From positions 744,001 through 808,000 of the forward strand of contig BLAL01000208.1 of the NCBI GenBank assembly GCA_015698045.1: a stretch of DNA of 64,000 bases, given 5' to 3'. Shown here one piece after another: positions 1-9,373 of this stretch; the first letter of the stretch is position 1, and every line of letters starts with the position of its first letter. The notes under the pieces are model-generated. The model had not been told where the DNA came from and did not search any database. It saw only the letters and a list, made by a program, of their open reading frames with translations. A program made the translations under genes and the position numbers. Source of the DNA: Rhizophagus clarus (taxonomy: Eukaryota > Glomeromycota > Glomeromycetes > Glomerales > Glomeraceae).

Positions 1-740
1 AAGTCTTATATAGGGTTTTTTTTTATATGATCATTAAGCAAACTCAAATCTAATATATTTATATATTGTTCAGAGTCCTCTTCATACTGATCAGATTTAA
101 GTTCCTTCATATCACATGACTTTAATCATGATGGATCTTTATAGTTTTCAAGATTACATATTAGTTTGGATGCATTAACTTACTGTTATTTTGATTAGAC
201 ATAAGATGCTGATCTTATGCACTCAGAATTAGCCTCATAAAATTGTAATAAATCTTGCTCATCTTGCTCTGAAGTTGACATGTCCTAAGAAATTATAAAT
301 GCTTTTGATCCCTCTGTTTTTTTTCTCAATTTCTCTGCCTAATCTCATTACTAACCTTTTTTATGCATTTCATTCAAAAAAACATCTGTTTTCTTATCTT
401 CAGATAAAGAAGTATCCACCAATAGTTTCTTGTGATACATTATTGTGAATATTACTGAATTAAAGTTAGATAAACTGTTATTAGAAGAATTATTATTTAG
501 AGTTTGCTTCTATTTCACTTTTGCAATTTTATCTTTAAACTCAAATTCCAACTTCTTGACTCTAACCTTAAGTTTAATATTCTCAGCATTACACCTTATT
601 TTCTTTTCTTCAGTTATTCTTAAAGTCTCAGCAATCCTGCACTTAAGTTCAGCTCTCTCAGCATCAAATTCTGAGATCTTTCTTTTAAGATCAGGTATTT
701 TAGCATTTACAGCTTTGAGCTCACTATACATTAAGAAGTT
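1..740 (-). pseudogene. Relics of a coiled-coil repeat-family gene
   Basis: Two open stretches on the minus strand. At 510-731 a 73-codon stretch reads as heptad-like charged helix, with pieces such as AVNAKIPDLKRKISEFDAE, typical of a long coiled coil. At 6-110 a 34-codon stretch (starting MKELKSDQYEEDSEQY) follows in the same direction. The DNA between them has stops in all minus frames that I read. Similar ELxxENAK-type heptads recur at 8328-8437 and 10740-11460, so this is a dispersed, mostly broken family. I infer a degraded copy of a multi-copy fungal coiled-coil protein of unknown function. A short live gene cannot be excluded. Confidence 0.4.
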
Positions 741-1027
741 TTAAATAGGTGTATAAAATATTAATAAATGCCATATGTTGCTTAATACCAAAAAAGTGTA
801 GAGCAATGAACCCTTTATAAATTAACATATTTAAAAACATAATAGGTTAACATATAAAGCAATACTTAACAGTTGATAAACGTGTATAATCAGTTTTAAC
901 AAATGTGTAAAACAATATTAGTTTCGTTGAAAAACACCATATATTTTAATTGAAATACATGTTAATTAACGTGTTTATTAATTATATTATAAATCATATA
1001 TATTATTCAACTAATCTAAATATCTAG
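741..1027. other. AT-rich spacer, no gene seen
   Basis: No open frame of note. The text (repeated acatgttaatt/tttattaatt-type words) resembles the stretch at about 26700-26950, so it may be an old dispersed repeat. No boundaries could be drawn. Confidence 0.4.
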
Positions 1028-2249
1028 TATAAATCTGTGGACTACATTTCTCACTTGCAGATCGCTTGACCATTTTTCCAGTAGATGGTTGCTGAAGAAA
1101 AGCTTGAGCTTTTGGTTTCTTGAGCTCCTTTTAAGTAATATTTTCTTTTTTATAAAACCTAGTCGTGTCTTTTAAAACTCGTCTAGTTCAAAAATACTAA
1201 GTTTTGGTGGAACTACTGGCTTAGTATGAACTTCACCAAGGAAATAGGTTATGACTGCAAACTTTAGGTTCTCTTCATATTTTTGAAGACTTTTGTAAGG
1301 TTAGCATCTGGACTACCTGGTCTTAAATACCCTAAAAGAAAGGTTTCTCGTCAATACTATTTATTTTAGAAGCATTGAGATAGACAAAGCGAAGTTGTTA
1401 GTTGAAGTTTTTATTTATAGCCAGGAGTGACGCTTGCTTTTTCTTGCCTAGAGGTCATTTAAGGGGATGTAGAAGTGGTGGTTATGATGTTTTATCTCTT
1501 TCTCCAGTTTTCCTTTTGGGTTTCTGGAAGTATTAATGACTTTTCTTTAGTTTTTTATTTTTTGTCTGTCGATATTTTAGCCTTTAGTCTCTTTTTCTAA
1601 TTTAGTTTTGGGGGTTGGAGGTATTAGAATATTAATCAGTATTTTGGTGGTTTGGTGTAACTTTTTTTTAGGGTTTTGTTTGTCGATCTAATTAAAGGGG
1701 GAAATTTGGTTGGATAATTTGTTTTAAATTTGGTTAACACATGTTGATTTCTAGTTGGGCTAGTCAAAGTCACGTGTGAGTTGTTGTAACTCTTCTAATA
1801 TCTTTTTATTTTTGGTATATCTGCGCTGGTTAAAGGACTCTGAATGATTTGGAAAAAATCTTTTTTGGATACGACTACCAAGCGAAAAGGAAATTTTAAC
1901 TTTATTAACTAGGAGGCCTTAGTATAATGCCCACATGCCACTTGGTTAGAGTAGTGGCTTCTCGTAATGGTATGCTTTGTAGGGATTATGGAGAAAAATA
2001 ATGTGATTGTTAAAGGGTCTTACTTACACTATGGCATATGGTAATACCAGCCATTAGTTGAAATTCTTAGATCACATTTGTCTTTGCTGGTCTTAGACAG
2101 GTGAGCTTATTTTAATAGATCTATATAGATTTTTCTATCTGTTAAATTTGCTTTTTGCTTTTTGTATTTTTGCGTTTGTTTTTTATTTTAATAAAAGCCA
2201 AGCACAACCTTTGAATATAAAAAAAAAAAAAATAATAATATAAATCTGT
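1028..2249 (+). mobile_element. 5'-truncated LINE-like insertion with target duplication
   Basis: The element body runs 1039-2238 and ends in an A-tract followed by (AAT)n (about 2219-2238), preceded by an AATAAA-like TTTTAATAAAAGCC. The 11-base word TATAAATCTGT occurs directly before it (1028-1038) and directly after the tail (2239-2249). This fits target-primed reverse transcription of a 3' fragment. From about 1340 to 2200 the DNA is T/G-rich and non-coding, like a LINE 3' untranslated region. Odd point: the first 300 bases hold a minus-strand coding relic (separate entry), so the 5' part may be inverted or captured. The retroposon call rests on tail plus duplication; no reverse transcriptase is visible. 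Confidence 0.5.
1172..1298 (-). pseudogene. Minus-strand coding relic inside the retroposon
   Basis: A 42-codon open stretch ends at a TAA (1174-1172) and contains KYEENLKFAVITYFLGEVHT. It has amino-acid-like composition and no start codon. I do not recognise it. It lies just inside the left target duplication and opposite to the A-tail polarity, so it is either a host fragment carried by the insertion or a 5' inversion. Confidence 0.35.
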
Positions 2250-3772
2250 ATAGTAAGATAAAACTAAATTGATTGTTGAAAAATAATACTACTGTATGTT
2301 CAAAAACAATAATCTCAGTAGTTTCTGCTACCAGATTTTTATGCGTTTCTAGACCAAGTATTATGTGTAAAAGGAGACGAAGCAGAGTAGAAGAGCTAGA
2401 CAGATTTTTATACGTCTATAGATCCAAAAAATCAACCAAAAAAATAAAAAAAAGTTAATAATGAAATGTGTTTTTAATACAATAAAATTTTTGAAAAAAG
2501 AGAAATTTCAACCCTTTAAACCTTACCAGACCATTAATCCAAATAGACAACCATCTACTAATAAAAAGAAGAAATAAAATATTAGTAAATATATTGTTAA
2601 AATAATATAATTAAAAAAAGTATTAATTCTATTTCTTACCAAAATTTTACATATTCAATGATCCAAAAAAACTGGTCATCTAAAAAAAGAAATAAAAAAA
2701 ATGAAATGAGAGTAATTGTTTTATTAAATAAATAAATAATTCAAAAATAAAAACCTCTTACCAATTTTTTCACATGATCGTCTAAAAAAAAAGGAACATA
2801 ATGTTAGTAACTATTTCACTACTAAGAAAAAAACCTTTCTTATCAAATTTTTTATATGTATCAGATTATCTAAAAAAAGAAAAATAAACGAACAGTTAGT
2901 ATAAATGTTCATTAAATCAATAAGGAAGTTGAAAAAAATTCTTTTACTTGCTGGCTTCTTATATCTAGAAATTTGAAAATAAAACCTGCCTAAAAAAAAG
3001 AACAAATATTTAGTAACGTTCATTTAAATTAAAAAATCAAAACTATATATATAAAAAACAAAATTGAAATTATATATACATATTTTTTTTACTTCCTGAA
3101 TTTTCATATCTAGAAACTCAAAAAAATAGCTAAAAAAAGAAATCAAACAAACAGTTAGTTATGTTCGTCATATGAAAAGTAAATCAAAAAAAAATATATT
3201 TTTTTTTACTTGCTGATATATATATTAAAATATTATATTCCTAAGATCTGAAGTCATATTAACTTATTTAAAAAAGAGAAACTGAAATGTTAGTACTATT
3301 TTATTAAGAATTGTTTAGAGAATGCCCTCACTTATTGATTTCACATATATAAATATTCTGAAATTACATCTACAAGAGGAAATAAATGAAACAATTAGTA
3401 ATCATTTTATTATTCAAAGAACACTATATTCTCACTGATTCCTACACGGTCTTTATAAAAAAAAAAAATTAATGAAATATTAGTAAGCTTTATTAAAATA
3501 TGAAGGATTTTCCATAAAATATTTTTTAAAAAAGTAAAAGAAACCCACTGAAAATCCAACCAAAAATCTAAACTTCTAACTTATTTAAAAAAAAAGAATG
3601 AAATGTTAGAGAAACATCTTGTTGAAAGAAATAGTATATAAGAAAATCACCTTTCTCTCAGAATTCTCACGTTTCCAAATATCCTTAATAACTGACGGCC
3701 TACAAAAATAAAGAAAAGAACGAAATATTAAACATTTTGTTAAAAGAATTATGTACAAAGTCAAAACCTGTT

Positions 3773-3956
3773 TATAAATGCCACCCAAATTATTTTAAGT
3801 AAATCCCAAATTAATTTGTACATTTTGACAGCCATAATTCCCAAATCCTAAATGTATAAATTGCAAAATTTATATATGTAATTTGTAAATTAATTTGGAT
3901 TTGTACATTTGAGCTGTCATAATTCCAAATTATTTTGGATTTAGGTGGCATCTATA
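3773..3956. mobile_element. MITE with TGCCACC ends
   Basis: The left end TATAAATGCCACCCAAAT and the reverse complement of the right end TATAGATGCCACCTAAAT match at 16 of 18 bases. With a TA target duplication the element is about 180 bases (3775-3954). It has no coding capacity. It interrupts a unit of the minus-strand micro-exon array. The Tc1/mariner-type assignment is inferred only from TA. Confidence 0.55.
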
Positions 3957-4011
3957 AATCCGCTTACCAAATTTTACGCACGTTCAAACATCCCAAAGGA
4001 TTAACCGCCTA

Positions 4012-4474
4012 TAGTATTATGATCCAGATGAATCTGTGATCTGTTTTGTTCAATCTGGATTAATTTAGGTGATCTGAATAGTCATCACAGATTCTCAGAT
4101 TCATCTGAAAATCTGCGGATTTTATCCAGATCATCTGTTAAATTTGTAACTCAGGCTAACTTTGTAATTCTGGCCTGAATTATAATATTACATGATAACA
4201 GATAAATATTTAGCTATTGAGTAAAAATTTTTTTGCCTAGTTAAACACAGTAACACAAAAATTTTGTGTTAATTTTTGTGTTATACAAACTTATAAATTT
4301 GGCCAGCATTATAAGTCTGGCCAGAATTATGATTTAACAGATCATTCAGATCCATCTGCTTTTTTATTCAGATCCATTCGTCATCTGACTGAATTTTAAC
4401 AGATGATCTAAAATGCTTCAGATCAGATTAATCTGCCAGATTGACAGATTGACATGGTCCAAATTATAACACTA
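4012..4474. mobile_element. Non-autonomous hAT-type element
   Basis: The flanks carry an 8-base near-duplication, ACCGCCTA (4004-4011) and ACCGCCTT (4475-4482). The ends are TAGTATTATGATCCAGATG and, reversed, TAGTGTTATAATTTGGACC: imperfect inverted repeats of the same family as the element at 9098-9268. An 8-base duplication plus TAGTG-type ends is the hAT pattern. The interior (463 bp total) has repeated GATCTGAT/ATCAGATC words and no gene. Deleting it and one duplication leaves a normal array unit, which dates the insertion after the array formed. Confidence 0.7.
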
Positions 4475-4667
4475 ACCGCCTTTAAAGCAAAATAATGAAA
4501 CATTAGTAAGTGTTTTGTTAAAATTAAAATATTTTTTAAAAAATTCACTTATACCAAGTTTTTATACATTACTAAGAGATCTGGTCATTTAAAAAAAAAA
4601 GAAATAACAAAATGTAAGAAAACATTTCATTAAAAATAAGAAAACTCCACTGAATTTCCCATGTACA

Positions 4668-5859
4668 TACAGTGGGCATCAAATCAAACATACCAAAATT
4701 TTTTAAAGTTGTTAATTGTTCTTATTAAATCAGTTTAAATCCAATTAAAATAAAATTTAAAATATAAATAATATATGATATAAACTATTAAAAAATAGAA
4801 AATTCAATATAAATTCATTAATTGGTTTTTTAATTACTTAATATTAAACCAAAAAAACTTGGTACTTCTGTTTTGCTACTTTTTAAAATTTTTAAAAAAT
4901 CAAAATTTTTACAAAATTGTATTATGATTTTATAATAAAAAAATGTAAAATTAATTATTAAATAGCTTAAATTATTGATTAAAATTAAAAAAAATTAATA
5001 CTTTTTAATAATAAATTAATTTATTTATTTAATAAATATAATTAAAAATTATTATAAAACATATAAAATTTACAATTTTTTAGTATAAGGTTTTTTTTGA
5101 ATAAAATTAGATCAAAGATTTTTATAATAAAATAACACTAAATTTTAGATTCTCCTAGTTAAAGGAAATATGCGAAAAAAAACTGCATTTGCAACAGACC
5201 TCTAGTTAGTAAGAAATTGCTTGTTAAAAAATGGTAATGATTTTCATTTTACATATAGAAATGATTTTCACTATATGTAAAATGAAAATCATTACTATTT
5301 TTTAACTAATGATTTCTTACTAACTAGAGGTCTATTGTAAATATAGTTTTTTTCGCATATTCCCCTTAACTAGAAGAATCTAAAATTTAGTGTTATTTTA
5401 TTATAAAAATCTTTGATCTAATTTTATTCAAAAAAAACCTTATACTAAAAAATTGTAAATTATATATGTTTTATAATAATTTTTAACTATATTTATTAAA
5501 TAAATAAATTAATTTATTATTAAAAAGTATTGATTTTTTTAATTTTAATCAATAATTTAAGCTATTTAATAATTAATTTTACATTTTTTTATTATAAAAT
5601 CATAATACAATTTTGTAAAACTTTTGATTTTTTAAAAATTTTAAAAAGTAGCAAAACAAAAGCACTAAGTTTTTTTGGTTTAATGTTAAGTAATTAAAAA
5701 ACCAATTAATGAATTTATATTGAATTTTCTATTTTTTAATAGTTTATATTATGTATTATTTATATTTTAAATTTTATTTTAATTGGATTTAAACTGATTT
5801 AATAAGAACAATTAACAACTTTAAAAAATTTTGGTGCGTTTGTTTTGATGTCCACTGTA
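4668..5859. mobile_element. 1.19-kb foldback (Tc1/mariner-type MITE)
   Basis: 4670-5857 is almost wholly one inverted repeat. The left arm runs from CAGTGGGCATCAAATCAAAC inward to about 5257, and the right arm mirrors it to GTCCACTG at 5857. The arms are about 590 bases each with scattered differences, around a short loop near 5258-5270. TA dinucleotides flank both ends (4668-4669, 5858-5859). There is no open frame. CAGTG ends plus TA fit Tc1/mariner. A transcript across it would form a very long hairpin. It sits inside the micro-exon array. Confidence 0.75.
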
Positions 5860-5985
5860 TATCCCAAAAAATACACTTGTCTAAAAAAATAAACTTTTAA
5901 TAATAGTTCGTTATAATAAATTAAAGAAGAGAAGAAAGAACTTACATGTTCAAGATTTATTTTGAAAAGCTGTCTAAACAAAAAT

Positions 5986-6150
5986 TGAGAAAGATGGTAA
6001 GGATTAAAAAGGGAAAGAAGGAAAGGAAGAGATGAAAGGTAAAGTAAAGGTAAAATAAAAGGATGAAAGGAAAAGATAAATAGGAAAGAAAGGGGAATGG
6101 AAAAGAGAGAAGGAGAAGGAAAATACGAGAGGAAAGAAAAAAAGTTTAAG
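5986..6150 (+). repeat. Polypurine tract
   Basis: About 160 bases, almost entirely A and G on the plus strand (GAAAGAAGGAAAGGAAGAG-type text), just upstream of the first unit of the minus-strand array. It ends in a small dyad around AAGTTTAAGTTTAAACTT. It could form triplex DNA or act as a promoter element; this is inference. Confidence 0.6.
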
Positions 6151-7167
6151 TTTAAACTTTAAAAAAACTTAAGCTTTTATCAGTAAATAATCAGTCTACA
6201 GATCATCATTAATATACTTAGTAGTAGTTTAATTAGTTTCTAAACACTAAAATGTTAGTTAACAATAAATTATAAAAAAAGTTAAGATTCACAACGAAAC
6301 TTATCTTTTAGTTATATGTTTGGATATTTCATGAACTGTAATTCATGAATCATTCTGTATATACACGCAATATCAATGGATAAATACACTTTTAAGTGAG
6401 TTTATTAAAGTATGTAACGTTTACTTGAACTTTTCTTAACTCTTGTATATCACATGACATTTATTTTTATTGGTAATTGAGATCACACTTGAATTGAAAT
6501 CACATTCATGTTAAGAAAAATTAGTTTGAACTTTTCTTAATTCTTGTGATCATCATTCTGAATGACATAGCAGAGCATCGCAATAACCTATCTTTACAAT
6601 ACTCTAGCAGTTTTCATACAATGACAATATATCAAAATCAAAACAGAAATCTAGTGAAAACACTAATAGGCCAGACACTTCGTAAAGTACTTTTTAACAA
6701 AACATTTATTAACGTTTTGTTTTTTTCTTTTTTAATAGCTAAAGGTTATGTAGAAACTTGTTTAGACAGTTAAAAAGTACTTCCTAATATAATGTGGAAT
6801 AAACACGCTATATTCAAATTACTTAAAAGAAGAAGGAAGGAAATGAGAGAGGTAAAGGAAAATATGAAAAGACAAGAGAGAAACAAAAATCAACAAAAGG
6901 GGAAAAAGAAAAAAAATAGCCAAATGGAAATATGAAAATTTTTGTTAAAAGCAACTGCAGTACTAGCCGTAGCCACTATCACAGTTCAATTAACGCTAAT
7001 ATGCAGTTTAATTAGTAGTGTTGTTTGATATTCAATATTCTGTAAATATACTTTTTAATATAAATTGTATAAACTAAATCGAAAAACCAGTATTTTATTT
7101 TGCAAAACTATTTAAATTAATATACTAATATAGCATGGTAAATAATAAAAGTAAATATTTTTACGTT
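6151..7167. other. Non-coding spacer with second polypurine tract
   Basis: No convincing gene. It contains a direct repeat of about 22 bases (TTGAACTTTTCTTAAyTCTTG near 6424 and 6527) and a second polypurine run at about 6828-6920 (AGAAGAAGGAAGGAAATGAG). The 75-codon open stretch at 6546-6773 has no homology that I recognise and starts in a repeat copy. Confidence 0.45.
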
Positions 7168-7285
7168 TAATTGAAAAAAGTATAATTATACTAGTATTTT
7201 CTCATATACAATTGAAAAAAAGTATAATTATATTAGTATTTTTTTGTGTTCAATTAAAAAAAAATATAATTATACTATTTATTAT
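7168..7285 (+). repeat. Three-copy tandem repeat, unit about 42 bp
   Basis: The core AATTGAAAAAAGTATAATTA occurs three times (about 7172, 7211 and 7252), each followed by TACTAGTATTTT-like text. The last copy is partial and more diverged. Confidence 0.65.
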
Positions 7286-7474
7286 ATTACTGATCAATAA
7301 TTTTTTATGTTAAAAAGTGTATTAAATTTATCTGTTATATTACATAAAAACATATAAATAAGGGTCTATTCCTAACTGAATATTAAAATTTTTTTGTCAA
7401 TATACATTTTAAAATTATATTAAAGTACATGTGCATGTATGTATATACTTACTATACATACAATGTGCATATAT

Positions 7475-7562
7475 TTAACCTTGTGAACCTGCCTCTCCTC
7501 TGTAAACAGGTAAAGGTCCATTAGTGCCTATAGGGAGGAAGCCATTACTGTACTCTTCACCT
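7475..7562 (-). pseudogene. Orphan terminal exon (minus strand)
   Basis: After an acceptor-like CACTATAAATAG (rc of 7563-7574) an open frame of 28 codons reads EEYSNGFLPIGTNGPLPVY then RGEAGSQG and stops with TAA (7477-7475). Composition and the splice-like junction look like a real last exon, but no matching upstream exons could be found. It could belong to a decayed gene. The family is not recognised. Confidence 0.35.
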
Positions 7563-7852
7563 ATTTATAGTGATAAAAAAAGGGAGTCTTTAGTAGTAAG
7601 GACTCAATATAATTATAACAAAATATGGTATTGCACAATATGTTGATATATGGTATTGCTTACAGTGTATATAAATGTATTGAATAACAACATGTATATT
7701 AATGCATTAGAGTTGAATAATAAGTATATTAACATTATGTACTGATTTACTCCTATATACAATATTGCGCATCATATTGAACTACTAGTAAGTGTTTATT
7801 AATGCATATTTTGGTGTGAATTAACATTTTCAAAACTTCCTGATGTATATGG

Positions 7853-8327
7853 AACCTGAAACCTTCAAGTGGATTTCCAAAAGTTTTGGGTTTCAGAATA
7901 TACAAATCAAAACCTTTTCTGAAATCCAAAATTAATTCTGAAACCCAAAATTGTTTTAGTTTGAATTATGCTTGACTTGGCTAGCACTATCTATAAAGAT
8001 AATGATGTAGACCCAAAATATTAATTATTTAAAAATTATGAATGTTTAATTTCATTTTTATTATTAATTATAAATGCTAAATGGATTACATCAGTAATCA
8101 TTATTGTTACTTAAAAAAAACCTTAAGTCCTACTGACAATTAAATCAAAATATAACATAATTAATACATAAATTTCAGTTATATTTCAGTATATATGGTT
8201 TCTGAGAAGTTTTGAAAAGAATTCAGGATTCAGGATTCAGAAAATAAATGCACATCCTAGAACTAAGTTTTAGTATATACCTAAACCTAAAGGGTTTTGG
8301 AAGGTTTCAGTTTTGGGCCCCATGTTT
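7853..8327. mobile_element. MITE-like element with CTGAAACCTTC ends
   Basis: The left end (GGAACCTGAAACCTTCAAG) and the reverse complement of the right end (GGGCCCAAAACTGAAACCTT) share an imperfect terminal inverted repeat of about 20 bases, with more GTTTCAG/CTGAAAC words inside. No target duplication could be fixed, so the borders are approximate. Related GAAACT/AGTTTC text lies at about 58900-59000. Confidence 0.4.
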
Positions 8328-8437
8328 AGAGCTCACCATTCTCAGCCTTGAACTTTAGTAACTTCTCTCTAAGTTTGAAAATCTTAGCATTTTCCTTCCT
8401 AAGCTCTGTAATCTCAGCTAAGAGCTTGGCATTTACA
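8328..8437 (-). pseudogene. Coiled-coil gene fragment cut by a MITE
   Basis: The minus strand reads VNAKLLAEITELRKENAKIF, then KLREKLLKFKAENGEL: clear heptads of the same family as 510-731. The fragment stops where the element 8436-8636 begins, so it is a relic broken by that insertion. Function unknown. Confidence 0.5.
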
Positions 8438-8638
8438 GTAACACCTCCATAAGTGCACCCTCTATAAGTGTACATATTATGTAAATTCTCTCTATATGTA
8501 TGGTACATTTGAGTCCCAACTTATAAGAGCCCTTAATATTTTATTCTCTATAAATGCACTCTCTCTCTAAGTGCATATTTTGCTATTTTTTTTTTACTAT
8601 GGTCCCAAGAGGGGTGCACTTATAGAGGTACTACTGTA
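8434..8638. mobile_element. pogo/Tc1-type MITE
   Basis: Element 8436-8636 (201 bp). The ends CAGTAACACCTCCATAAGTG and reversed CAGTAGTACCTCTATAAGTG match at 17 of 20 bases and continue as CACCC. TA duplications lie at 8434-8435 and 8637-8638. CAGTA-CCTCTATAA ends are typical of pogo/Fot-like elements (family knowledge). No coding capacity. Confidence 0.7.
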
Positions 8639-9089
8639 ATTCTCTCAATGAATCAATGGATTGCATGTTTGTATAATAATTTTTTATATAAGATGGAATA
8701 ATTCAAAAGTTTGCTAGCATAGATAAAAAATGAGGTAATATCCTCATCGGAATTACTGATTTATTGATGTAAAAAATAAATTACAAGATTTGGTAATACA
8801 TAAACTTGTTTTACAATGTGAAATAGAGTTTCTATACTAATGCCTGCCGGTGTTTTGTTCAACTCAGCTACCTATATACTAACATTTGTCTCCAAAATCA
8901 ATGTTCTGGACAGAATGAAATGGTCAGTTACACTTATATTGAGACATGTAATGTCAAACAAATGAACATTAATTTTAGTAAAACTCTATGTTGATCGCTT
9001 TCTATGATGCTAACAAATCTATTGGGAATCCAGAACGAAAAATAATTCAGATTGCAAGCTTTTTTTAGTGAGTATTTCTGTGATCACTG
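8639..9089. other. Spacer, nothing recognised
   Basis: AT-rich with no open frame, repeat border or RNA gene that I can support. Confidence 0.4.
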
Positions 9090-9276
9090 GATCAAGGTAG
9101 TGTTACGATCCGGATGAATCCGTGATCCGTCCGTCAGTCCAATCCGTAATTGATTTGTTGATTCGGATGAACTCATGCGGATGAAAATTGAATCCGGATG
9201 ATCCATTTACTTCTGAACCGGATTATTCGCCGAATTAACGGATTGACCACATCCGGATCGTAACACTAGATCAAGG
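9090..9276. mobile_element. hAT MITE with perfect ends in a promoter
   Basis: The element spans 9098-9268 (171 bp). Its 19-base ends TAGTGTTACGATCCGGATG are exact inverted copies, and the 8-base target duplication GATCAAGG (9090-9097, 9269-9276) is perfect. Perfect ends and duplication suggest a recent hAT-type insertion. It ends 105 bases before the ATG of the next gene. The interior is made of CCGGAT/ATCCGG words. Confidence 0.85.
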
Positions 9277-9373
9277 TAACACAGCGCTAAATGTAAGGAC
9301 GAATAAAATAAAAATGTGATCCGGCATTTTCATCATTTATCTTTACATTTTTTGCACGAAACTCCCTTTCAAA

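Larger units (their letters stand above)
2330..5990 (-). other. Array of micro-exon-like units, minus strand
   Basis: Read on the minus strand, the region repeats one pattern about every 85-140 bases: branch-point word TACTAAY, a pyrimidine run ending TTTTTTTAG, a block of 20-42 bases, then a GTAAG-type donor. Branch words lie near 2581, 2803, 2895, 3009, 3289, 3394, 3479 and 4502. Clear blocks are 2527-2557 (31 nt), 2640-2679 (40), 2762-2781 (20), 2948-2989 (42) and 3093-3129 (37). The last two share a TTTCTAGATAT core, so units arose by duplication. Several blocks have an open frame starting in the phase AT|GAY CAG, but at least one (near 4562-4595) carries a stop and some donors are changed (GATAAG near 2844). 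Phases do not chain through cleanly. I infer a multi-micro-exon gene or its decayed remains. Three transposons interrupt it. Confidence 0.5.

Noticed and set aside
6546-6773. 75-codon plus-strand open frame as a gene
   Set aside because: Begins in a direct-repeat copy, has chance-like composition and no neighbours or splice partners.
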